Below the pieces are notes generated by a model. That model worked only from the letters and a program-made list of their open reading frames with translations, did not search any database and was not told the origin of the DNA. Below, in pieces: positions 27,292-36,742 of a stretch of DNA of 64,000 nucleotides. The stretch spans positions 310,001 through 374,000 of the forward strand of contig NZ_CP136910.1 of the NCBI RefSeq assembly GCF_033100115.1. Reading direction: 5' to 3'. Positions within the stretch are counted from its first letter, which is position 1; each line of letters starts with the position of its first letter. A program made the translations under genes and the position numbers. The DNA comes from Anaerocolumna sp. AGMB13020 (GTDB taxonomy: Bacteria; Bacillota; Clostridia; Lachnospirales; Lachnospiraceae).

Positions 27292-29259
27292 TTATTTCAC
27301 AGGGTAAGCTACGGGAAGCCATATTCTCATTTCACCGTAACCTCTGTTATCCCAGGCAAAATAGGGAATCAGGCGAACCGGCAATTTACGAATTCCTTCA
27401 TAATGAAGTGTTTGATATAAAGCTTCGCGGTCATAGTCTACCCTGTTATGAGCATACAACTCGCCTTCCAAAACCTGAATTTCTCTTCCTGCAATTACAT
27501 GGTATTTCTCTTCAAATTTCGTTTCAGGAGTAATCAACAGATCATCCAGCGTCTCAATCTTTGCGTCATTGGATTCCACGCAATATACCAGGGGACCTTT
27601 CTCAACCGCTACCTGATTACTGTTTTCTTCTACTAACGGATGGGAAACGGTCAGCCGCGCTGCCATCTCAAAGTATACCTCGATTTCTGTACCCTCAAGC
27701 CGATTAAGCGCAACAGGGATAAAAGTATTGGCATCCTTCTTTGATAAGCTTCTCTTCTCTCCTCCTGAAAGAGTAATGTATCCATTTTCTGCCCAGCTGG
27801 GAATGCGGATGTTAATAATCACTCTGCCATCCTTGTTAACTTTAGTAATCCTGAATTTGATTACACCTTCATAAGGGTAATTGGTTTCCTGTAAAAGTTC
27901 AAAATCCGTTCCGTTATCCAGGCTGATATGTGCTTTATTAGCTCCATACATGCCTATATATACCGAATCCTCAGACACAGAATAAGCATATTCATAACTC
28001 TGCGCAAGGTTACGTGCCAGATTCGGAGGACAGCAATAACTGGTTATGTATTCTGTTCTTTCCAGCGACCATACCATTTCAAATTCCAGCTTCTTCGCTC
28101 TTCTTAACATATTCTCGTAAAAATAACGTTTCCCATCCAGACTGACAGCAGCCAGATTGACATTTAGCATCGTTCTTTCAATGATATCCAAATACTCAGC
28201 CTTCTGTTCTATATTAAACATACGATAAGCCCACATAACCAAACCAATGTTAGCACAGGTCTCATTATAAGCGGTGATATTGGGCAACTGATACTCATAA
28301 CCAAAGGATTGATGGGTTTTCTGGTCTTTAAAGAAATTACCGTAAGGGGATACTCCATTATAAAGTGCACCACATCCGTTTGTAAGATACAGTTTGTGTT
28401 TCAGTAAATCCTCCCATACTCTGTGTAGCATATCCTTATATTCTTCCTCTCCAAGCTCAGCGTACAAATCTGCTACACCACTGTAGAGGTAATTGGACCG
28501 TACGGCATGACCAACAATTTTTTCATGCTGCTTTAGAGGTATTCTGTCCTGGTTATCATCCGTACCGTCTTTTACGGAATCTCTGAGTTCAATGGCCAGC
28601 TTTGCCAGTTCAAGATACTTCTTCTCTTCTGTTGTACGGTACATTTCAATCAACCCCATATAATGGGAAGGGCATACTGCCGTCTGTACTTCTCCGGTTC
28701 TGGCAGCCTCCTGGTACAGCTCATAGAGATAATCTGCTGTCTTCTTCGCTATCATCATAAAATTATCCTTGCCGGTAATTCTATGATGAAGACATGCACA
28801 GGTAAATAAATGGCCGAAATTATAAACTTCAAAATCGTTGATGTCGCCCATACGGGATATTCCGTTACTGTTCCTTTCACCGATAATCTGTTTAGTGGAA
28901 AGATAGCCATCCGCCTGCTGTGCACGGCTGATTAAATCGATATATTCCTCAATCTCATCTAACATTTTCTGGTTATTACTTTTAGCAGCGGTGTATAAAG
29001 CCGCCTCCATCCATTTATAAAAATCACCGTCTCCAAAGACAGTACCATTATGTTCTCCCTCTGAATCTCCGGCGCATATTTTAAAGTTTTCAACTACATG
29101 ACTGATATCCTTGGAATCAAACATATGCTTAAGCTGTGGTACAGTAGCCTCTGCACAAATTTTAAAGCTTTCTGCCCATAAACCTCCGGTCCATTCAACC
29201 GCATCAAAAGGTAGGGATGATACTTTCGCATAAGGTGATTTTTTTGTATTGGTTAACAT
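27292..29259 (-). CDS. GH127 beta-L-arabinofuranosidase
   Basis: A 655-residue cytoplasmic enzyme of family GH127 with an alpha/alpha barrel. The family zinc site and cysteine nucleophile are visible: E333 and C335 in NETCANIG, then C409-C410 in YITSYCCPPNLARN. N-terminal WTGGLWAE and FGDGDFYKWMEAALYT are typical. It releases L-arabinose from beta-1,2-linked arabinofuranosides such as those on hydroxyproline-rich plant proteins. The start is the ATG at 29259 with GGAGG five bases before it. It lies in a run with GH42, a racemase-family gene and the acid sugar kinase. Confidence 0.94.
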   Translation of the reverse strand: MLTNTKKSPYAKVSSLPFDAVEWTGGLWAESFKICAEATVPQLKHMFDSKDISHVVENFKICAGDSEGEHNGTVFGDGDFYKWMEAALYTAAKSNNQKMLDEIEEYIDLISRAQQADGYLSTKQIIGERNSNGISRMGDINDFEVYNFGHLFTCACLHHRITGKDNFMMIAKKTADYLYELYQEAARTGEVQTAVCPSHYMGLIEMYRTTEEKKYLELAKLAIELRDSVKDGTDDNQDRIPLKQHEKIVGHAVRSNYLYSGVADLYAELGEEEYKDMLHRVWEDLLKHKLYLTNGCGALYNGVSPYGNFFKDQKTHQSFGYEYQLPNITAYNETCANIGLVMWAYRMFNIEQKAEYLDIIERTMLNVNLAAVSLDGKRYFYENMLRRAKKLEFEMVWSLERTEYITSYCCPPNLARNLAQSYEYAYSVSEDSVYIGMYGANKAHISLDNGTDFELLQETNYPYEGVIKFRITKVNKDGRVIINIRIPSWAENGYITLSGGEKRSLSKKDANTFIPVALNRLEGTEIEVYFEMAARLTVSHPLVEENSNQVAVEKGPLVYCVESNDAKIETLDDLLITPETKFEEKYHVIAGREIQVLEGELYAHNRVDYDREALYQTLHYEGIRKLPVRLIPYFAWDNRGYGEMRIWLPVAYPVK

Positions 29260-29333
29260 AAATACCTCCATTCTGCCTTAGGCAGTCTATATGATTTAGG
29301 TCAAAAAAAGGTACGATGACTTTGTATTGTTTC

Positions 29334-30014
29334 TTACAAAAGCCCCTTCCGTATTAATGCTTCCTTTAAAGCTATTGCACCATAGCGGGGACTGGAAACA
29401 ACCGGCATATTACAGGTCTTTGCAAGCAGTTCCTCACAATATGCCATGGAACCCTGACATAACAGAATAACATCTGCTTCGTTCATAATCTCAGAAGCTT
29501 TGCTTAACATAAGGCTTTTGAATTCTTCCTGATTCGCACCAAAAGCATCGATTAATCCATCCACCAGTGTAACTTGTTGTCCTAATTCTCTTGCTACACG
29601 CTTCACAGTGTTCTTTGTGGGCTCAAGTGTTGTCGGAAGTGTTGCCAGTATACCGATACGTCCAGCTTTCTTTGCTGCAATTCTAACTGCATCCTTACAC
29701 ATCTCTTCATCAATTCTGACGATGGGTATCCCCATATATTTTGCCAGGTCCTGGCTTGCATCAGCCACTTCGCCTACCGAGGAGCAAAGATTAAGAATTG
29801 CCACCGCTCCGTCAGCAACTGCATTCATATACAAGCTAACCAGCTTACCTGCTGCCGTTGCTGTCACATATCCTGCTTCTCTGGCTTCCGCCAATATGGA
29901 AGGATCCTTGTAGCTTAGCAGCTCAAATCCTTCACCGATATTTTTTTTCACTTCCTGTTCAACCATGTCAATCAGTTCCGGCGTTGTACTTGTATAAACC
30001 AACCCAACCTTCAT
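29334..30014 (-). CDS. Aspartate/glutamate racemase family protein
   Basis: A 226-residue protein of the Asp/Glu/hydantoin racemase superfamily, which uses paired cysteines. It starts MKVGLVYTSTTPEL. The first cysteine lies in AILNLCSSVGEVAD near residue 79, and the second in VILLCQGSMAYCEELL. Members may be racemases, decarboxylases or isomerases. The start is the ATG at 30014, preceded by GGAGG. Its place between GH42 and GH127 suggests a sugar-acid or sugar-related substrate rather than an amino acid, but that is inference. Confidence 0.85.
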   Translation of the reverse strand: MKVGLVYTSTTPELIDMVEQEVKKNIGEGFELLSYKDPSILAEAREAGYVTATAAGKLVSLYMNAVADGAVAILNLCSSVGEVADASQDLAKYMGIPIVRIDEEMCKDAVRIAAKKAGRIGILATLPTTLEPTKNTVKRVARELGQQVTLVDGLIDAFGANQEEFKSLMLSKASEIMNEADVILLCQGSMAYCEELLAKTCNMPVVSSPRYGAIALKEALIRKGLL

Positions 30015-30148
30015 AACTACCTCCATATAACTCATACGAAAATTCTTGCAATTCGCAAGTCTCTGTTATTATGTTACTATTGTTAAAGATCTAGAAAGTT
30101 CTAATTGTAATATGTTCTTCCATATAATTTCATATTCAAAACTACCTT

Positions 30149-32155
30149 TTAAGCTAAAATCAATACATCGGAAGGAGCAATTTGTATTTTTCCGCTATAA
30201 CACTTATCGTCCAGCAGATTTTTATATTTTGCAGTTTTTAGATCAATTACTCCTGTTTGTGTTCCATGATTGATAACAAATATAAATTTGCCATTTTCAT
30301 TTGTTCTGGAGGTAATTTCCATATCCCCAGCAAACTCAAATTCTGAGGACAGCTTTTCATTTTCACAAATTTCCTCAATCAAACGGTTTAAATAAGTTTC
30401 TTCTATCTGAGTTCCAAGATAATATGCTTTGCCAGCACCGTATCGATTCACGGTAACAGCAGGCATTCCTTCATAGAAATCACTGCTATAAGCTGCCAAC
30501 ACCTCTGCACCATTTGAATGTAGCACATCACATAGGAAGCTGCACATATACTCCTGGCTGTTTATTTTGTTTCCAGTCATTTTTATTGTGTTCTTCTCCA
30601 TCGGGTACAAAGCATCCACTTCCTCGACCCATACCCCCAGGACCTCACGAAGCAGTCCGGGATATGCTCCAAAGATGCAGCGGTCATTCTCATCCACGTA
30701 CCCTGACATATAGGTAGCAATTAAAGTACCCCCGGCTTTTACAAACTGCTCCAGCCTTTCAGCTACACCTTCTTTGGTCATATAGAGTAAAGGAGCTACA
30801 ATTACCTTATAATTCGAGAAGTCAGTACTCTGTTTGATAATATCTACCGGTACATTCTGATAATAGAAAGGTTTATAATAGTAATGAACCTGCTCCAGAT
30901 AATTCATATCCTTTGTCGGTCCACTGGTAAGTTCTAAGGACCACCAGTTATCCCAGTCAAAAATAATACCTGCCTTGGATTGTGTTCTTGCATTTACAAA
31001 GGTATTGTCAAGTTTTTTAAGCTCCTGTCCAAGCTTAGCACATTCCTTAAATATTCTGGTATCTTCACTTCCATTATGAGAAACAAAAGCCCCATGAAAT
31101 TTCTCCTGTCCGCCAACGGATTGCCGCAGCTGAAAATATAGACAACTATCGGAACCATGAGCCAGACCCTGATATGCAATTTTACGAATTTCACCGGGTC
31201 GCTTCAACTTGTTATATGGCTGCCAATTCTGTTGATTGGGTGATTGCTCCACCACCAAAAAGGATTTACCATCCTTGCTGGCTCGCATAATATTATGCTT
31301 TAAGGCAGGAAAACTTCGTTCATCCCCCGGTGCAGGATAGTTATCCCAGCCTGCATAGTCCATTTGAGGAACCATCTCGAATTGATTTAATTTTTTGATA
31401 TAACCTGATATGTTTGAGAATACAGGTAAATTTGGGGTTGCTTTTTTTAGTATCCGGGCTTCATTGTTATAACAATCTATGGTTGAGGCTGTAACAAACC
31501 TCATATAATCCAGCTGAATTGCAGGATTAAAACGATAGTCATCATTTAATTCTGTGGGCAGCATAATTTCCTCAAAGGAGGTCAGGGTCCTTCCCCAAAA
31601 GGAGGTCGTCCACTTATCATTGAGATTCTCTATTGTCTGATACCGTTTTTTTAACCAGCTACGGAATTTCTTCTGGCAGTTATCACAATAGCAATAGGTT
31701 CCGTACTCATTTGCAACATGCCAGCCAAGAAGTCCCTGGTAACTTTTATAACGTTCAGCCATAGCCGTTGCCATAGCAGCAGCTCTCTCTCTGTATTTCT
31801 CACTGTTCACGCAGAAAAAGACTCTCATGCCGTGGGTTCTCTTACGTCCGGCAATATCAACCGGAAGAACCTCCGGATATTTCCTGGACATCCAAGCTGG
31901 TTGCGCACAGGTTGGTGTGGCCAGAATCACTCGAATTCCATTGTTCCATAGTTTATCTAATATCTTATCCAGCCATTCAAACTGATAGACACCTTCTTCC
32001 GGTTCAAGCTTTGCCCAGGAAAATACCGGTAATGTTACAGTATTAACTCCTGCTTTTGCAAACAGCTCCATATCCCTGTCTATTGTTGCTTCATCCCATT
32101 GATCCGGATTATAGTCCCCCCCGAACAGGACAAAAGAATTCTTTAAATTATCCAT
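30149..32155 (-). CDS. GH42 beta-galactosidase
   Basis: A 668-residue intracellular GH42 enzyme. The acid/base is E150 in GWHVANEYG and the nucleophile E303 in FLVVEQSPNQQNW. Four cysteines (C115, C155, C157, C160; YCYCDNC) form the zinc site found in many GH42 proteins. It starts FGGDYNPDQW, and the barrel is followed by a trimerisation domain and a short C-terminal sandwich. Substrates are beta-galactosides or alpha-L-arabinopyranosides from plant galactans or arabinogalactans. It is 34 bases after the LacI gene and starts the catabolic gene run. Confidence 0.95.
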   Translation of the reverse strand: MDNLKNSFVLFGGDYNPDQWDEATIDRDMELFAKAGVNTVTLPVFSWAKLEPEEGVYQFEWLDKILDKLWNNGIRVILATPTCAQPAWMSRKYPEVLPVDIAGRKRTHGMRVFFCVNSEKYRERAAAMATAMAERYKSYQGLLGWHVANEYGTYCYCDNCQKKFRSWLKKRYQTIENLNDKWTTSFWGRTLTSFEEIMLPTELNDDYRFNPAIQLDYMRFVTASTIDCYNNEARILKKATPNLPVFSNISGYIKKLNQFEMVPQMDYAGWDNYPAPGDERSFPALKHNIMRASKDGKSFLVVEQSPNQQNWQPYNKLKRPGEIRKIAYQGLAHGSDSCLYFQLRQSVGGQEKFHGAFVSHNGSEDTRIFKECAKLGQELKKLDNTFVNARTQSKAGIIFDWDNWWSLELTSGPTKDMNYLEQVHYYYKPFYYQNVPVDIIKQSTDFSNYKVIVAPLLYMTKEGVAERLEQFVKAGGTLIATYMSGYVDENDRCIFGAYPGLLREVLGVWVEEVDALYPMEKNTIKMTGNKINSQEYMCSFLCDVLHSNGAEVLAAYSSDFYEGMPAVTVNRYGAGKAYYLGTQIEETYLNRLIEEICENEKLSSEFEFAGDMEITSRTNENGKFIFVINHGTQTGVIDLKTAKYKNLLDDKCYSGKIQIAPSDVLILA

Positions 32156-32189
32156 TATTTACTCCTCTTATATCTTAAATAAAAGGTTA

Positions 32190-33215
32190 TTACACGGAAT
32201 GGTGTTTCACACTCTGCCGTTCTACCAAAGCAGTTTTCATCTCTATTTTCTGGATACCTTCTGATTTGCCCTCTATTTTACTTACCAGCGAATTAACAGC
32301 AACACAGCCGATTGCATATTTGGGTGTCTGAATTGTCGTCAGGGGAGGTTCCATCATACTTGATATGGATATATCATCAAATCCGACGATTGAAATATCC
32401 TCTGGAATCCGATATCCATTTTCACGAAGCACACGAATTGCCCAAATAGCTATGATATCATTATCTGCAAAAAAAGCAGTAGGCATATTCTTCCTGGCAC
32501 CAAGATGCTCTTTCAGCTCCAGATAAGCTGCATCTCCGCCGGCAGAGGTAAATTCCACTATGTTGTCTTCGTTTAACTTAAGATGATTCTCTCTAATCGA
32601 ACGCAGGAAGCCATAATAACGCTCAACGAAATTATTCGCATTACCTTCCACATGTAAATAACCAATCTCTCTATGTCCCATGGAAACAAGATGTGAGACA
32701 GCCAAATCAACTCCTTGTTCATTGTTGATCGCCACACTGTCCAGATCTTCACTACCCATGTAATTATCAATAATAACAGTAGGTACATGCATATCGGTAA
32801 AAAGTTTCATCTGTTCTTCTACCATTTCTGTTGCCAGCAAGAGAAGTCCTTCGATCTGCTCTTCTTTGATCTTTTCAACATCTAAAGCAATGGACTTGCT
32901 GTCTGAATAGGTAATCATCAGCTTGTAACCACAGTTCTTAACCTGATACTCTACACCTTCTATAATACCAGTAAAAATCTGAGAAAAGTAAGGTGATGCT
33001 TCTGCTTTTGAACCATTTTTACGGTATACAAGGAATAGTATCTTTTTCTCTTCAACAGTATCCGGTAATAAATCTTCATAACCAAATTCCTTCAACGCAC
33101 TAAATACTTTATTTCTGGTAGCTTCACTGACACCGGGTTTATTATTTAAAACCAGTGAAACACTAGCAGGTGAAATCCCCAGCAACTTCGCTAATTCCTT
33201 TGCTTTTACAGCCAT
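32190..33215 (-). CDS. LacI family transcriptional regulator
   Basis: A 341-residue repressor. The N-terminal helix-turn-helix and hinge are VKAKELAKLLGISPASVSLV to ATRNKVFSALKEFGYE. A periplasmic-binding-protein-like effector domain follows (FSQIFTGIIEGVEYQ, FFADNDIIAIWAIRVL, VGFDDISISSMMEPPLTTI). It has its own promoter with an operator-like motif downstream of the -10. It sits between the ABC importer and GH42, so it probably represses both in the absence of the imported glycoside. Confidence 0.93.
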   Translation of the reverse strand: MAVKAKELAKLLGISPASVSLVLNNKPGVSEATRNKVFSALKEFGYEDLLPDTVEEKKILFLVYRKNGSKAEASPYFSQIFTGIIEGVEYQVKNCGYKLMITYSDSKSIALDVEKIKEEQIEGLLLLATEMVEEQMKLFTDMHVPTVIIDNYMGSEDLDSVAINNEQGVDLAVSHLVSMGHREIGYLHVEGNANNFVERYYGFLRSIRENHLKLNEDNIVEFTSAGGDAAYLELKEHLGARKNMPTAFFADNDIIAIWAIRVLRENGYRIPEDISIVGFDDISISSMMEPPLTTIQTPKYAIGCVAVNSLVSKIEGKSEGIQKIEMKTALVERQSVKHHSV

Positions 33216-33231
33216 ATTTCATCTCCTAAAT

Positions 33232-33280
33232 TCAACTAAATATTTTAAATAATTTTAGCATTTAATTTAATTTCTGTCTA
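33232..33280 (-). promoter_or_regulatory. Promoter and operator-like motif of the lacI-family gene
   Basis: On the minus strand TAGACA (33275-33280), 17-base spacer, TAAAAT (33252-33257). Just downstream is TTTAGTTGA (reverse of 33232-33240), the core also found at the importer promoter at 36370-36449. This suggests autorepression. Confidence 0.5.
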
Positions 33281-33306
33281 CTAAAACCCGTTTAAAATGA
33301 AACAAA

Positions 33307-34113
33307 TCATTTTACAGAACCAAGTATCCCTTCAACAAATTGCTTCTGTAGCAGGAAGAATACGAGTATTGTCGGTAATGTTGAGATAACAATTCCCACC
33401 ATAATAACACCATAATCCGGGGTAAATCCAGCGGCAAGATTAGCAACTGTTAGCGGCAATGTAAATTTAGAATTACTTTGTAATGCAATCAAAGGCCACA
33501 TATAGTTATTCCAGCTAGCCATAAAAGCAAAGATAGCTGCCGCTGCATAGGTTGATTTCATCATTGGAACAAAGATTCTGAAAAAAATCTGAAATTCCTT
33601 ACAGCCATCCACTCTTGCAGCCTGTATGGTTTCAAAAGGAAACGCATGTGTGTTTTGCTTAAAGAAGAAAACTAAAAACGGAGCACCCAAAGCCGGCAGT
33701 ATAATACACAAGTAACTATTTAGCAGCCCAAGCTGAGCAAACATACGAAACATGGGAATAATTCTGGCTGCGAATGGAACCATCATAGATGCAATGAGTA
33801 CCATAAACAATATCTCTTTTGCCTTGGAAGGAAACATAACAAATGCATAACCGGCCAGGGAACATATAATAATGGAGGTTATGGTAACAACAACGGCAAG
33901 GTGCAGGGAGTTCAGAAAGGCTCTTCCGATATCTGCCGCTGCGAAGGCCTTTTCGATATTAAGAAACAAAGCAGTGCCGAAGGAAAGCTTCCCCATGGTA
34001 ATATCCTTTGATTCATTTGTTATACTTATAATCATCCAGAGAAATGGTGAAATGGAAACAAATGATACAAGGATTAAAATAATATGCTTTAAAAAATAGG
34101 TTAATTTTTTCAT
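33307..34113 (-). CDS. Carbohydrate ABC transporter permease (MalG-like)
   Basis: 268 residues with six membrane segments. The EAA loop that docks the ATPase is visible as ETIQAARVDGCKEFQIFFRIFVPMMK (about residues 178-203). It pairs with the permease encoded just upstream, overlapping it by 4 bases, in the CUT1 family. No ATPase gene is in the cluster, as usual for these Firmicute importers, which share an MsmX-like ATPase. Confidence 0.93.
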   Translation of the reverse strand: MKKLTYFLKHIILILVSFVSISPFLWMIISITNESKDITMGKLSFGTALFLNIEKAFAAADIGRAFLNSLHLAVVVTITSIIICSLAGYAFVMFPSKAKEILFMVLIASMMVPFAARIIPMFRMFAQLGLLNSYLCIILPALGAPFLVFFFKQNTHAFPFETIQAARVDGCKEFQIFFRIFVPMMKSTYAAAAIFAFMASWNNYMWPLIALQSNSKFTLPLTVANLAAGFTPDYGVIMVGIVISTLPTILVFFLLQKQFVEGILGSVK

Positions 34114-34979
34114 TTTTCCTTCAACACTCCTTTCTGAACAACAGTAATAATACCAACTATTATAAATACAGCGTAGGACACGGCTGCTGCATAGCCATAG
34201 CTGGGAACAAAGTTAAAGGACAAATCATATATGTACTCCGAGATGGTACGGGTAGCATTACCCGGACCACCATTGGTAAGATTTACAACTTCATCAAATA
34301 ATTGCAGTGTTGAATTTAGAGCCATGATACTGGTCAGAAAAACAATCGGCTTTAAAAGTGGCACAGTAATTTTCGTAAAAGAATGGAAAGCATTGCAACC
34401 ATCAATTTGTGCTGCTTCATAGATGGACCCTTCAATATTTTGCAGCGCTGATAGATAAAAAATCATATAATAGCCTGTATACCGCCAGATAAGTGCTATG
34501 ATAATTACTGCTTTGGCCCATGAAGCATCCAATACAAAAGCAATAGGCGCATCAATAAGATTAAACTTTATCAGCATATTATTAACAAAACCATCAACGG
34601 AGAAGATATTCTTGAATAATATGGAATAGGATACCATGGAGGTTACACAAGGGAGGAAAATACAAGTCCTGTAAATACCTCTTCCTTTCAGTCGTGGATC
34701 ATTGAGCAGCACTGCAAGTATCAATGACAGCAACAGCATTATTGGTATTTGTATAACCGCATATAACAAGGTATTTCCTACTACAGTCCAAAAGGTTGAA
34801 TCGCGAAACATTCTTTCGTAGTTTGCCAATCCATTAAAGGTAAGATTGGCGCCTTTTCCTGTCTTAAGAGATAGGAAGAATGCTTGAATCATAGGAATAT
34901 AGCTAAATATCAGTATGAAAAACGCTGCCAGAAATATCATTGACCAGGCAACGATAGTAATTCTTTTTTTCTTATTCAT
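34110..34979 (-). CDS. Carbohydrate ABC transporter permease (MalF-like)
   Basis: 289 residues with six membrane segments and the EAA motif SIYEAAQIDGCNAFHSFTKITVPLLK near residue 180. It is the first permease of a CUT1 importer, translated 26 bases after the substrate-binding gene and overlapping the second permease by 4 bases. The transported sugar is probably an arabinose- or galactose-containing oligosaccharide, from the enzymes of the cluster. Confidence 0.93.
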   Translation of the reverse strand: MNKKKRITIVAWSMIFLAAFFILIFSYIPMIQAFFLSLKTGKGANLTFNGLANYERMFRDSTFWTVVGNTLLYAVIQIPIMLLLSLILAVLLNDPRLKGRGIYRTCIFLPCVTSMVSYSILFKNIFSVDGFVNNMLIKFNLIDAPIAFVLDASWAKAVIIIALIWRYTGYYMIFYLSALQNIEGSIYEAAQIDGCNAFHSFTKITVPLLKPIVFLTSIMALNSTLQLFDEVVNLTNGGPGNATRTISEYIYDLSFNFVPSYGYAAAVSYAVFIIVGIITVVQKGVLKEK

Positions 34980-35005
34980 TATGCAGCCACCCCCATTGTT
35001 CTGCT

Positions 35006-36355
35006 CTATTCCTGTACTGTCTGGTTAAACTGCTCTTCTGCTTGTTTTAAACTGGAATCAATATCCTTACCGCCTAAGATATCAGGCATTACCGCAAGTA
35101 AGGCTCCCTGTGCTTCTGCGGAGTAAGCTCCGTTGTTAACTGCGGGAATTTCTGCAATCCAACTGGCAAGAATCTGATTGATCTTTGTATTTGAAAAGAA
35201 AGGATCTTCTTTCTCATAAGCTGCTACGGTAGAAGCAGGCAAATATGTCGCCATAATATTCTTCTGCTCAACTAAAGTATTGTAAAGCTCTGTACTGCCG
35301 CCAAAGGTCTTTGCAAAGAAATCAGCAGCAACATCAGCATTTTTGCCCTCTGCTAATACATACCAGCTGGAACCACCCTGATTGGATTTGTTGGTTGCAC
35401 CATTAACACTTAACTTAGGAACAGGCGCCACTTTCCATAAACCGCTCTGATCAGCAGCAGCCTTAATTGTTGAGGCAATCCAGGAACCACGGATAACACA
35501 TGCCACTTCACCACCATTAATAGCACCTGCGAATCCGGTCCAGTCGCTGGCAACTTTTACAAAATCACTGCTATTAAACTGTTTGAAAATATCGATGCAT
35601 TCCTTTAAAGCAGTGTTATTAACGAAGTTTGCCTTACCTGCATCGTCGGTATACCAGGTACCTGCTGACTGCAGCATAATCTGAAACTCTGAAATATCAT
35701 TGGGATTATAGGTCTGAAGCAAATGCCCTTTCTCTTTTAATTTCTTACCGAGCTCAATATATTCAGCCCAGGTTAAATCCTGCATATCTTCGTCCGTATA
35801 TCCGGCTTCCTGAATATAATCGGTACGGTAAAATAATCCGGCAACACCGGTATCAAAAGGCACACCGTAACCAACACCATCGTAAGATACCGCTGATTTC
35901 TTATAGCTGGCAAAATCATCGTAATTAATCACATCATCCATTGCCTTGAAAGCTCCTGGATAAGACATCAGATAACCTTGGGCTGCAAGATCACTAATGA
36001 TAACCACATCAGGAAGATCTTCCTTTACTCCTGAGGCTAATACTGTATGTATCTTCTGAAGCGCGTCCGCTTTTGCCATCTCAACAAAATTTAAAGTTGC
36101 ACCTTCGTACAATTCGTCTGCTGCCTGCAAAGCCGCACCATTAAAGTTAACATCCCAGCCCCATACGGTTATTTCAACCGGTTCAGCTGCGGGAGAATCT
36201 TTTGGTTCTTCTGTTTTAGGCGCATCTGTAGCAGTTGCCGCTTCTGTTTTAGAGTCAACTGGCTTATTTACCCCATTGTTTTTTGTACTGCATCCTGAAA
36301 ATACAGAAGCTACTAATGCGGTAGCCAGAAGTAAAGATAATACTTTTCGTTTCAT
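35006..36355 (-). CDS. Extracellular sugar-binding lipoprotein of the ABC importer
   Basis: 449 residues. The lipoprotein signal (MKRKVLSLLLATALVASVFSGC) ends in the lipobox FSGC, so the mature protein is anchored by that cysteine. A Ser/Thr/Glu/Pro-rich spacer follows (VDSKTEAATATDAPKTEEP), then a family 1 solute-binding fold (ITVWGWDVNFNGAALQA, YDGVGYGVPFDTGVAGLFY). The start is the ATG at 36355 with GGAGGAG three bases before it. It leads the importer operon and has a consensus promoter about 65 bases upstream. Confidence 0.93.
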   Translation of the reverse strand: MKRKVLSLLLATALVASVFSGCSTKNNGVNKPVDSKTEAATATDAPKTEEPKDSPAAEPVEITVWGWDVNFNGAALQAADELYEGATLNFVEMAKADALQKIHTVLASGVKEDLPDVVIISDLAAQGYLMSYPGAFKAMDDVINYDDFASYKKSAVSYDGVGYGVPFDTGVAGLFYRTDYIQEAGYTDEDMQDLTWAEYIELGKKLKEKGHLLQTYNPNDISEFQIMLQSAGTWYTDDAGKANFVNNTALKECIDIFKQFNSSDFVKVASDWTGFAGAINGGEVACVIRGSWIASTIKAAADQSGLWKVAPVPKLSVNGATNKSNQGGSSWYVLAEGKNADVAADFFAKTFGGSTELYNTLVEQKNIMATYLPASTVAAYEKEDPFFSNTKINQILASWIAEIPAVNNGAYSAEAQGALLAVMPDILGGKDIDSSLKQAEEQFNQTVQE

Positions 36356-36369
36356 AAACTCCTCCATTA

Positions 36370-36449
36370 TTTAGTTATTCTAAATTAATTTAAATATCGT
36401 TTAGTTGATATTTAATAGAATTATAATGCAAGGTAAAATGCATGTCAAT
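36370..36449 (-). promoter_or_regulatory. Consensus promoter and operator-like palindromes of the importer operon
   Basis: On the minus strand TTGACA (36444-36449), a 17-base spacer, then TATAAT (36421-36426), a perfect sigma-A promoter. Directly after it, 36390-36415 carries a 9-bp inverted repeat (TTAAATATC and GATATTTAA) around GTTTAGTT, and 36370-36384 carries TTTAG-TTATT-CTAAA. A repressor bound here would block initiation; the LacI-family gene at 32190-33215 is the natural candidate. Confidence 0.75.
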
Positions 36450-36558
36450 ATTTATTATGCATAATGCTTAAATATATCTACATTATCTAATTTTATTATA
36501 CATTAAATACATCTTTGCTTATTTATTTTATAAATAAATGCTTAATAATTTAATTTAT

Positions 36559-36609
36559 ATTTAGTTCAAGAACTAAATTTGTAATAAAATATTTAGTTTT
36601 TAAACTAAA
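36559..36609. repeat. Two TTTAGTT/AACTAAA palindromes
   Basis: ATTTAGTTC-AA-GAACTAAAT (36559-36578) is a 20-bp palindrome and TTTAGTTT-TT-AAACTAAA (36592-36609) an 18-bp one. They share the TTTAGTT half-site with the operator at the importer promoter, over 100 bases away, and could be auxiliary sites allowing looping. The 387-base gap 36356-36742 holds no gene. Confidence 0.45.
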
Positions 36610-36612
36610 AAA

Positions 36613-36655
36613 GTCTATACACAAATACTTTCTTAGAAAATATTTGTGTATAGAC
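36613..36655 (-). terminator. Terminator of the MFS operon
   Basis: GTCTATACACAAATA (36613-36627) pairs perfectly over 15 bp with TATTTGTGTATAGAC (36641-36655). On the minus strand it is followed by a run of six T, 87 bases past the MFS stop codon. Confidence 0.85.
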
Positions 36656-36742
36656 AAAAGGAATAATCTATTAATATGTCTGTTTCTGTGTTCAGAACTT
36701 TTACAGCAGGATAAAGGTTTACAAAGTAAATTCCTTTCTCTT

